A DNA stretch of 64,000 nt from Flagellimonas spongiicola. Lineage in GTDB: Bacteria > Bacteroidota > Bacteroidia > Flavobacteriales > Flavobacteriaceae. The stretch spans positions 620,001 through 684,000 of the forward strand of contig NZ_JAMFMA010000002.1 in NCBI RefSeq assembly GCF_023502425.1. Reading direction: 5' to 3'. The notes below the pieces were generated by a model that ran no database searches, was not told where the DNA came from, and saw only the letters and a list, made by a program, of their open reading frames with translations. Within the stretch, counting starts at the first letter, position 1. The number at the start of each line of letters is the position of its first letter. Shown piece after piece: positions 55,053 to 61,839 of the stretch. The position numbers and the translations under genes were made by a program.

Positions 55053-55077
55053 AACTTTTAATATTACGTTAAAAGTT
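55053..55077. repeat. Perfect inverted repeat in the TolB-like/acylase gap
   Basis: AACTTTTAA (55053-55061) and TTAAAAGTT (55069-55077) are perfect 9-bp arms around a 7-nt loop. They lie about 75 bp upstream of the TolB-like start and may be an operator. AT-rich arms lower the weight. Confidence 0.35.
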
Positions 55078-55132
55078 TCGCTGCCTTCCCTCTGTTCAAT
55101 TTTATTGGAATACGGGTTGGCTTTATAAAAAA

Positions 55133-55163
55133 GCAAAAAACACCACGGGTAAAACCCATGGTG
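55133..55163 (-). terminator. Intrinsic terminator of the acylase gene
   Basis: A 10-bp stem (plus-strand arms CACCACGGGT 55141-55150 and ACCCATGGTG 55154-55163, one wobble pair) with a 3-nt loop is followed on the minus strand by TTTTTTG. It lies 34 bp past the stop. Confidence 0.8.
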
Positions 55164-55196
55164 CTCTTTTAATTAAAATATATGTCATTCTCACAC

Positions 55197-57278
55197 TTAT
55201 GGTGATTTCAATTGCTCAGTCTCAACTGTATTTTCATCAATTTCCTCTTTATAAAAATATACGTCCCGTAGTTCCCTATCAATCGTTAGCTGCATTGAAT
55301 CCTCAGCTTTATACCTGCTTGGTTGTGTAAAGTTGCCATAGCTCAATAAACCTTTTGCTTTCACTTTCTGAGCAAACTCAACTACTGTTGAAAAAGTTGT
55401 GCCTCCCAGTAAAACCCATTGATTGTTTGGTCCAGGTCTATAAAACCCTGCGGAAAAACTCCCAACCTCATTTAGCCCCAATGCTCCATTGAGCATGGTA
55501 TTCCCTGATTGAATTTTGTACACCTCGCCCACCGACACATCCAATTTACCATGCTGCTCGATGGTTTTCTGTGCTGCCATTTTAAGTTGTGCCTTGGCTT
55601 CTTGTGTTAATCCCGATGGGGCATCTAAAACATTTGAGTATTCAAAAGGTGTTTCAAAAATTGCATTCCTTCTTGAGCCAAAATACCAATTAATGAAGAG
55701 TACGGCCCCCTGGCTGTCGGCGTCAAGTTTTCTATCCCAATTACTTAGAGTTTCGCCCGCCTTCTTTACCATATCATCTGTCTGTGTTTCGGCATATTCT
55801 ACTAGTTTGTCCAATACTAAATCCGCCAGCTCAGCATAGGTAGAGCCTTGAGATTCCAATAAATCCTCAAAACTGTGCTTGTCTTTTTCGAGCAACATTC
55901 TAAGGGAGCGTCTGCTGCGCAAATCAAAGGTTGGATACGCAAAATACTTTGGATAATCTTCCTCCTTCAATGCGATTGGAAAAGTACTGGTCCAAGGCGA
56001 ATTGTTGGAATTGGCCACAAATCCTGATTCCGGGTTTATCAGTTTTGGTAGTTCTTCAAATGTGTGGTATTCCTCCACCAGAGCACCCTCTTTGGATGCG
56101 GGTAAAATTTGAGACCATTCCGCATGATCACCATATTCCCGTTTTGGAATAATACCGTTGTACACATATCCTATTGTGCCTTCCTTATCACCATATACAA
56201 TATTCTGCAAGGGTAGTTGAAGTTTGCCAAGTGCTTCCAAGAAATCGCCCGAATTCTTGGCTGTGCCCATTTCAAAAAATTGTTCCATCATAAATGGCCT
56301 ATCTAACCCTGACAATCGTAATGCAAGTCCTTTATTCCCCTTTTCTGTTATTATGTATCCAAACTCACTTTTTTTGGTGAACACTTCTACCTCGGAAACT
56401 CCTTTTTCCGATTTAGTTTTTAGTGACCTTGAAGTTACTTCAAGTGCTTTCCACGATCCATTTGCAGATTTGTACTTGTCTCCGTCCAATTCCAATTCAA
56501 TTAAGTCAAAAGTATCCGCTTGATTAAAGGTAAGGCCCCACCCTAATTGTTCATTAAACCCCATCGCGATTGTTGGGGAACCTACTTGTGCTATGCCATA
56601 AAGATTTAAATCTCCTGATTTCAAATGTGCTTCAAAGAATTTAAAAGCATCAAACCAAGGTGGATGCGGTTGTATCAAAAGCATGGTGTTCCCCGTACTT
56701 GTCTTTTTAGGTGCCAATGCCCATGCGTTTGAACCTGCGTTTCTCCAGGCTCCAGCTTGCTGGTTTAATGCAAACGCGCCCACCATTACATGATAAGATA
56801 ACTGCAGATGCCCAAGTGGGTCGGTATTGACCACTGGAAGCACTGGCCTGTTTTCTGGATTTATGGCCTCTGGATTTTTCTTGGCATAATCATTCATGCC
56901 TCTTATAAAGTGTTCCAATATGCCTTTGGTTTGATTTGATTGGACGTTGTACCATTCTTGAGCTCGGGTGGGAATTTCCAAACTCCAGACATTTTTATCC
57001 GATTGTAAGTGTTCCTGACCTCCCCAGTATTCAGATGAACGACCACGAGATTTTCCATACATGCGTAAAATCAAATTGGCATGCGCCTTCATCTGCGCCC
57101 AACCAAAGGCATAATACGTCTGGTTTAGATTATTGGCTGAAATATGGGGTACACCCCAGGTATCCCATTGAATTTTTGACTCTTGGCCCAATGAAGCAGT
57201 AGTTACTGCAAAGCTGACTAAAAGGACGATAAGCTCCTTCCGTAACTTTTTAATTTTGAATTGTTTAAAGCAATACAT
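55197..57278 (-). CDS. Penicillin/AHL-acylase-family Ntn hydrolase (S45), secreted
   Basis: 693 aa. An N-terminal signal region (LRKELIVLLVSFAVTTASLGQ) is followed by the alpha-chain start IQWDTWGVPHISANN. The nucleophile serine that becomes the N-terminus of the beta chain after self-cleavage is in the motif AGSNAWALAPKKT (about residue 180). MLLIQPHPPWF follows with the substrate-pocket positions used by PvdQ/QuiP-like enzymes. Further blocks match: IAMGFNEQLGWGLTFN and NSNNSPW. It would act in the periplasm on an amide, such as acyl-homoserine lactones, beta-lactams or an amino-acid amide. Confidence 0.88.
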   Translation of the reverse strand: MYCFKQFKIKKLRKELIVLLVSFAVTTASLGQESKIQWDTWGVPHISANNLNQTYYAFGWAQMKAHANLILRMYGKSRGRSSEYWGGQEHLQSDKNVWSLEIPTRAQEWYNVQSNQTKGILEHFIRGMNDYAKKNPEAINPENRPVLPVVNTDPLGHLQLSYHVMVGAFALNQQAGAWRNAGSNAWALAPKKTSTGNTMLLIQPHPPWFDAFKFFEAHLKSGDLNLYGIAQVGSPTIAMGFNEQLGWGLTFNQADTFDLIELELDGDKYKSANGSWKALEVTSRSLKTKSEKGVSEVEVFTKKSEFGYIITEKGNKGLALRLSGLDRPFMMEQFFEMGTAKNSGDFLEALGKLQLPLQNIVYGDKEGTIGYVYNGIIPKREYGDHAEWSQILPASKEGALVEEYHTFEELPKLINPESGFVANSNNSPWTSTFPIALKEEDYPKYFAYPTFDLRSRRSLRMLLEKDKHSFEDLLESQGSTYAELADLVLDKLVEYAETQTDDMVKKAGETLSNWDRKLDADSQGAVLFINWYFGSRRNAIFETPFEYSNVLDAPSGLTQEAKAQLKMAAQKTIEQHGKLDVSVGEVYKIQSGNTMLNGALGLNEVGSFSAGFYRPGPNNQWVLLGGTTFSTVVEFAQKVKAKGLLSYGNFTQPSRYKAEDSMQLTIDRELRDVYFYKEEIDENTVETEQLKSP

Positions 57279-57303
57279 GTTTCCGTTTTTTGATGTTTGA
57301 GAT

Positions 57304-57354
57304 CAAATGTAAAACGGAGGTGGCGGGAAGACGTTCGGATTCAAGAATCCGAAC
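57304..57354 (-). promoter_or_regulatory. Acylase upstream region: -7-like box plus perfect palindrome
   Basis: CAAATGTA at 57304-57311 reads TACATTTG on the minus strand, an exact -7 match for the acylase gene, 26 bp before its ATG. The -33 region is covered by a perfect palindrome, GTTCGGATTC (57333-57342) and GAATCCGAAC (57345-57354), with an AA centre. It looks like an operator. Confidence 0.5.
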
Positions 57355-57361
57355 ACATTTT

Positions 57362-58441
57362 TTATTCCTTTAAATTGGAAATGTACTGGGACGGGGTCAT
57401 TCCTGTCTTCTTTTTGAAATACCCATTGAAGACTGAACGGGAGTTAAAACCACAATCATACATGATCTCCATTACAGTCATCCCGGAATCTGAATTATTG
57501 GCAAGGAGTTTTTTAACTTCCTCTAGCCGTGCAGTATTAATGTACTCTGAGAAATTTACCTGAAAGTGCTGATTAATGATTTGTGAAAGTGTCTTGGGAT
57601 GTATTTGAAGTTTACCCGCCAAGGATTGTATGGTTAGGTCTGGTTCTAAATACGGTTTTTCAGCATTCATATAAATTTCCAGCGCCTCAAGTTTTTCATG
57701 GTCAATTCCAATTGTGCTTTTGCTGTCTTTTTTTGAATTGAAGATTTCTGTGGTTAGATTCTTTTCGTCTTGGGTTATCTGTCTAAAAAAATGCGGGTTC
57801 TTTAGACCTTGAAACGCAATCAAGTTTACCAAAGCAAAAATTCCGATTTGGACTACGGTTTCCAAAGCAATTATTTTGCCGCCAACCACTAAAATCGGAT
57901 TAGTAGTACTGAACACATTCAATACAATGATGACAAGCATCAGGAGCGTTAAAATTTTCAACCATTTCAATTCAGGAATCACCATTTGGGTTGTGATGTT
58001 CTTAATGGTTTGCTGGTACTTATAGATTTCCCACAAATTGGCAATACTATACCCAAACATGGTCAATAACAATAGCAATGAAAGCTGTGGATTACAGCTG
58101 ATAACCCCTAAAAGTCCGCCAACAACAACAATACCAAAAGGTAGGTAATGCAGCCAGTATATTGTTTTTTGATGGGCATCTTTTACCAAGTGGGAACGCA
58201 CATAAAATAATGAAAGAGGGCCATATAAAAACCCATAGCAACAACTGAACGGTACTAACACTTCCACCCAAATATTCAGTCCTAAAAGGATGTTATAGAT
58301 AAAATGAGCACAAAGCGTCAATAACAAAAGAGATAGATAAAAATTCCTTTTGTATTTGGCATATCTAGGCGTAAGAAATACAATACCTAAAAACAAGGAT
58401 TGCCATACGATTATAATATGGATGATGCTTTTAAAATCCAA
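57362..58441 (-). CDS. Membrane-anchored AraC-family regulator
   Basis: 359 aa. About 7 hydrophobic helices fill residues 1-225 (from IIHIIIVWQSLFLGIVFL onwards). A linker leads to a C-terminal AraC-type HTH (about 260-359) with LSQIINQHFQVNFSEYINTARLEEV and MTVMEIMYDCGFNSRSVFNG, ending KKTGMTPSQYISNL. Such proteins sense envelope or extracellular cues in the membrane and bind DNA from there. It lies upstream of the acylase gene on the same strand with an 83-bp gap holding a palindrome, so acylase is a likely target. Confidence 0.88.
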   Translation of the reverse strand: MDFKSIIHIIIVWQSLFLGIVFLTPRYAKYKRNFYLSLLLLTLCAHFIYNILLGLNIWVEVLVPFSCCYGFLYGPLSLFYVRSHLVKDAHQKTIYWLHYLPFGIVVVGGLLGVISCNPQLSLLLLLTMFGYSIANLWEIYKYQQTIKNITTQMVIPELKWLKILTLLMLVIIVLNVFSTTNPILVVGGKIIALETVVQIGIFALVNLIAFQGLKNPHFFRQITQDEKNLTTEIFNSKKDSKSTIGIDHEKLEALEIYMNAEKPYLEPDLTIQSLAGKLQIHPKTLSQIINQHFQVNFSEYINTARLEEVKKLLANNSDSGMTVMEIMYDCGFNSRSVFNGYFKKKTGMTPSQYISNLKE

Positions 58442-58507
58442 TTGGAAAGAATTGTTTTCCGGTTATGGCAAGATATTAAATATCCATGTTGTCATTTATA
58501 ATCCGAA

Positions 58508-58546
58508 CAAAAAGAAAACCCTTGGCAGAAAACGACCAAGGGTTTT
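58508..58546 (-). terminator. Intrinsic terminator downstream of the tRNA
   Basis: A perfect 11-bp stem (AAAACCCTTGG 58515-58525 and CCAAGGGTTTT 58536-58546) with a 10-nt loop, followed on the minus strand by CTTTTTG. It lies 3 bp after the tRNA and works for either strand. Confidence 0.85.
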
Positions 58547-58549
58547 AAG

Positions 58550-58623
58550 TGGTCCCACCTGGGCTCGAACCAGGGACCCCCTGATTATGAGTCAGGTGCT
58601 CTAACCAACTGAGCTATAGGACC
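58550..58623 (-). tRNA. tRNA with CAU anticodon, probably tRNA-Ile2
   Basis: The 74-nt minus-strand sequence folds fully: acceptor GGTCCTA/TGGGACC (one G-U) with discriminator A, D arm GCTC/GAGC, anticodon stem CCTGA/TCAGG with loop CTCATAA, variable loop GGGTC, T arm CCTGG-TTCGAGC-CCAGG. The CAU anticodon could be elongator Met or the lysidine-modified Ile2 that reads AUA. Acceptor pairs C4-G69 and C5-G68 are those I recall as favouring TilS (Ile2), so Ile2 is preferred. CCA is not encoded (ACTT follows). Confidence 0.9.
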
Positions 58624-58684
58624 CGCAAAAATTGCGGATGCAATATTAGCATTTATTTTGCTTTACCGCAAGGTTTTAACGCTG

Positions 58685-59092
58685 CTAAACCCCTTTTATT
58701 TCTTGGCATAGCTCTACTAATACCCCGTTTGTCCCTTTCGGATGCAAAAAAGCAACCAACTTATTGTCCGCGCCTTTTTTTGGAACTTCATTCAATATTT
58801 TAAAGCCTTCTTCCTTTAATCTTGCCAATTCTGAGACAATGTCTTCAACGGCAAAGGCTATATGATGGATCCCCTCTCCCTTCTTTGCCAAATACTTGGC
58901 AATTGGGCTATCAGGATTGGTAGCCTCAAGCAATTCCACCTTATTTGGTCCCGATTTAAAAAAAGATGTGCGAACACCTTCCGATTCCACCTCTTCCATT
59001 TTATAGGGTTCCACGCCCATTAATTTGGTAAACAGGGCATTGGAATCGGCTATGCTATTAACGGCAATTCCTATATGTTCAATTTTATCCAT
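58685..59092 (-). CDS. mce: Methylmalonyl-CoA epimerase
   Basis: 135 aa, a two-module VOC protein. Cobalt/metal ligands sit in IEHIGIAVNSI (residue about 6), KGEGIHHIAFAVEDI (about 78) and LHPKGTNGVLVELCQ (about 127). The sequence KMEEVESEGVRTSFF is typical of methylmalonyl-CoA epimerases. It interconverts the (2R) and (2S) isomers, in either breakdown of odd-chain acids and branched amino acids or propionate formation. It is alone on the minus strand, divergent from rbfA by 103 bp. Confidence 0.88.
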   Translation of the reverse strand: MDKIEHIGIAVNSIADSNALFTKLMGVEPYKMEEVESEGVRTSFFKSGPNKVELLEATNPDSPIAKYLAKKGEGIHHIAFAVEDIVSELARLKEEGFKILNEVPKKGADNKLVAFLHPKGTNGVLVELCQEIKGV

Positions 59093-59195
59093 AAATCAAT
59101 TATTTAACTAAAAACACTTATGTAATAGTTCAAAATTACGCACAGTAATCCTTTCATCTCATGAGGTTCGTCATTTATTCCGTTATTTTGCACTT

Positions 59196-59588
59196 ATGGA
59201 AACACAAAGGCAGAAAAAAATTGCAGGAATCATACAAAAGGATATTGCTGATATCTTGCAAAGGGCGGCTACTGATGGAGGATTGAAAGGTACCTTGATT
59301 TCCGTTTCAAAAGTTTATATCACTACGGATTTATCCATTGCAAAGGTTTACATCAGTGTATTCCCGAATAACAAAGCAAAAGAATTACTGGACGGTATCA
59401 ATTCCAACCAATCGTTGATCAAGCATGCATTGGCACAACGCACCAAAAACCAGTTGCGTAGGGTTCCGGAACTTAGCTTTTACCACGATGATTCCTTGGA
59501 GTATATCGATAAGATAGAAAAGTCATTAAAGGGTGAAGAAAACCCTATTGAAAACAGGGATTTATTAGCCAAACGTAAGAAGTCCTGA
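59196..59588 (+). CDS. rbfA: 30S ribosome-binding factor A
   Basis: 130 aa. The KH-type core is visible: RQKKIAGIIQKDIADIL at the start, ISVSKVYITTDLSIAKVYIS (about residues 35-54), then LRRVPELSFYHDDSLEYIDKIEKSL (about 87-111), the classic RbfA ending. RbfA helps mature the 5' end of 16S rRNA on the small subunit, especially in cold. Its stop lies 2 bp before the TTG start of the LolC/E-like gene, so they are translated together. Confidence 0.93.
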   Translation: METQRQKKIAGIIQKDIADILQRAATDGGLKGTLISVSKVYITTDLSIAKVYISVFPNNKAKELLDGINSNQSLIKHALAQRTKNQLRRVPELSFYHDDSLEYIDKIEKSLKGEENPIENRDLLAKRKKS

Positions 59589-59590
59589 TT

Positions 59591-60799
59591 TTGAATTTTC
59601 CGCTTTATATCGCTAAACGTTATTTGCGCTCCAAAAGCAGTCAGAATGCGGTAAACATTATCAATTTTATCACCTTTTTGGTCATTGTGATTGGGTCTGC
59701 GGCACTATTTGTGGTGCTTTCCGCCTTTGCTGGACTAAAAACATTCAGCCTTTCATTCACCAATACTTTTGACCCTGATTTAAAAGCCTTACCAGCTATT
59801 GGGAAACATTTTTCCATTACTCCTGAAGAGGAAATGGAACTGAAGAAAATAGATGGCCTGGCCAATTATTCCAAAGAATTGGAAGAGCGAGCATACCTTA
59901 CGTTTCGAGAAAAAAGCTGTATTGCTTATATCAAAGGAATTGATGGAAATTACAGAAGTGTCACCGGGGTAGATAGCACCTTATATTTTGGCAATTGGGG
60001 CGTCATGGAATATAATGGTGTTGTTGGGATTGGCATCTATAACTTGCTAGGCGTGCCGCTGGACAATTATCAAAACCCGATGACTTTGTTGGTGCCCAAA
60101 GCAGGAAAAGGGTCGATAACACCTCAAGGTTTAACCGCCAAACCGTACAATCAAATTCCAATTTATGTGAGTGGCGTTTATGCTGTTGAAGAAAATCTGG
60201 ACAAAAAATATGTGTTTGCACAATTACCCTTGGTACAGTCCTTACTGGAAAAGGACAGCACACAAATATCTGGCGTGAATTTTAAACTGGATGGACAGGT
60301 TCCCTCAATTGATGTGCAAAACCAAATTCGAGATGTTTTAGGTGATAAGGTATTGGTGTTGAATCGGCAAGAACAGAACAGTACCCTTTATCGTATGTTG
60401 AATACAGAGAATTTGGCGACCTATTTGATTTTTACATTGGTGTTGATTATCGCATTGTTCAATGTGGTTGGTGCTATAATCATGATGATTTTGGATAAGC
60501 AACAAAATTCCAAAACCTTGTTTAGCCTTGGTGCTACCATTCCCGAATTACGACGGATATATTTTACCCAAGGTTTATTGGTTACCGCTCTCGGTGGATT
60601 AATTGGAGTGCTTATTGGCTCACTCCTAATTGGCTCACAATTGGCATTTGGTTGGCTCAAGATTACCCCTTCCTTGGCATACCCAGTAGAATTTAACATC
60701 ATGAATGTCTTGGTAGTATTGGCAACAATTGTGGTTCTTGGGTTTATCTCCTCGAAAATTGCCAGCAGCAGAATCAATAAAAGACTGGTAACCGCCTAA
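59591..60799 (+). CDS. LolC/E-type ABC permease (lipoprotein release)
   Basis: 402 aa with a TM1 at about residues 23-45, a periplasmic MacB_PCD domain (about 50-265) and three FtsX helices (about 275-400). The beginning FPLYIAKRYLRSKSSQNAVNIINF is that of the LolC/LolE family and distinct from the MacB permeases at 29-39 kb. The TTG at 59591 is the start: it follows rbfA by 2 bp and gives the family N-terminus. It may act with a LolD ATPase located elsewhere. The stop overlaps dusB's stop by 4 bp (convergent). Confidence 0.85.
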   Translation: MNFPLYIAKRYLRSKSSQNAVNIINFITFLVIVIGSAALFVVLSAFAGLKTFSLSFTNTFDPDLKALPAIGKHFSITPEEEMELKKIDGLANYSKELEERAYLTFREKSCIAYIKGIDGNYRSVTGVDSTLYFGNWGVMEYNGVVGIGIYNLLGVPLDNYQNPMTLLVPKAGKGSITPQGLTAKPYNQIPIYVSGVYAVEENLDKKYVFAQLPLVQSLLEKDSTQISGVNFKLDGQVPSIDVQNQIRDVLGDKVLVLNRQEQNSTLYRMLNTENLATYLIFTLVLIIALFNVVGAIIMMILDKQQNSKTLFSLGATIPELRRIYFTQGLLVTALGGLIGVLIGSLLIGSQLAFGWLKITPSLAYPVEFNIMNVLVVLATIVVLGFISSKIASSRINKRLVTA

Positions 60800-61797
60800 A
60801 CAAACTGAAAATCACCAAATTTTTCCAAGACCTCATCAAAGGCCGCAAAAACATCTGCGGATTCGTCACTTGTGACCATTTTCATGCGGTATTCCTTAAA
60901 GTGGGGAATCCCCTTAAAGTAATTGGTATAATGTCTACGCGTTTCAAAAACACCAAGTTTTTCCCCCTTCCAATCAATGGACATTTGTAGGTGCTTCCTT
61001 GCGGCATCCACCCTTTCTTCCATCGTTGGAGGCGCTAAATGTGTTCCTGTTTCAAAGTAGTGTTTTACCTGTTTGAAGAACCAAGGATTCCCAATACTTG
61101 CTCGTCCTATCATAGCACCATCAAGTCCAAAGTCATCACGCATTCGCACCGCTGCCTCCGGGGTGTCAACGTCTCCATTGCCAAAAACCGGAATATGCAT
61201 TCTCTGGTTGTTTTTAACAGCTGCTATTGGTTTCCAGTCGGCATTGCCTTTGTACATCTGAACACGAGTTCTTCCGTGTATGGAAATAGCTTTGATGCCA
61301 ACATCTTGAAGTCTTTCTGCTACTTCCACAATTTTTATGGTTTCGCTATCCCAGCCTAATCTGGTCTTAACAGTAACCGGCAAATGGGTTCTTTTTACGA
61401 TTTCCTCCGTTAATTTTACCATTAACGGGATATCCCGCAATATGCCGGCCCCTGCATTTTTACTCACTACTTTCTTAACAGGACATCCAAAGTTAATGTC
61501 AATGATATCTGGGTTGGATTTTTCCACAATATCAATTGCCTGTAGCATAGAATCCAATTCCGCCCCAAAAATCTGGATGCCCACAGGACGCTCTTTTTCA
61601 TAGATGTCCAATTTGATCACACTTTTGGCCGCATCTCGAATAAGTCCTTCAGACGAAATGAACTCGGTATATACCACATCTGCGCCTTGTTCTTTGCACA
61701 ATGCACGAAAAGGCGGGTCACTTACATCCTCCATTGGAGCTAGAAGTAGCGGGAATTCAGGAAGTTGTATGTTTCCAATATTTGGCAAATCCTTCAA
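60796..61797 (-). CDS. dusB: tRNA-dihydrouridine synthase (DusB)
   Basis: 333 aa. FMN-barrel motifs are complete: LLAPMEDVSDPPFRALC (about residue 18), NFGCPVKKVVSKNAGAGIL (catalytic Cys near 103), TVKTRLGWD, ISIHGRTRVQMYKGNADW (about 172-189), VFGNGDVDTPEAA and GAMIGRASIGNPWFF. It reduces uridines to dihydrouridine in the D loop of tRNA. The last bases overlap the convergent permease gene by 4 bp. Confidence 0.94.
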   Translation of the reverse strand: MKDLPNIGNIQLPEFPLLLAPMEDVSDPPFRALCKEQGADVVYTEFISSEGLIRDAAKSVIKLDIYEKERPVGIQIFGAELDSMLQAIDIVEKSNPDIIDINFGCPVKKVVSKNAGAGILRDIPLMVKLTEEIVKRTHLPVTVKTRLGWDSETIKIVEVAERLQDVGIKAISIHGRTRVQMYKGNADWKPIAAVKNNQRMHIPVFGNGDVDTPEAAVRMRDDFGLDGAMIGRASIGNPWFFKQVKHYFETGTHLAPPTMEERVDAARKHLQMSIDWKGEKLGVFETRRHYTNYFKGIPHFKEYRMKMVTSDESADVFAAFDEVLEKFGDFQFV

Positions 61798-61839
61798 TTT
61801 TTGGTCTGCAAAAATACAAAATAACCGAAAATCGATGCT

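Noticed and set aside
57333..57354. Palindrome as intrinsic terminator of the membrane AraC gene
   Set aside because: On the minus strand it is followed by GTCTTCCC, not a T-tract; the T-run lies on the other side, where no plus-strand gene ends.
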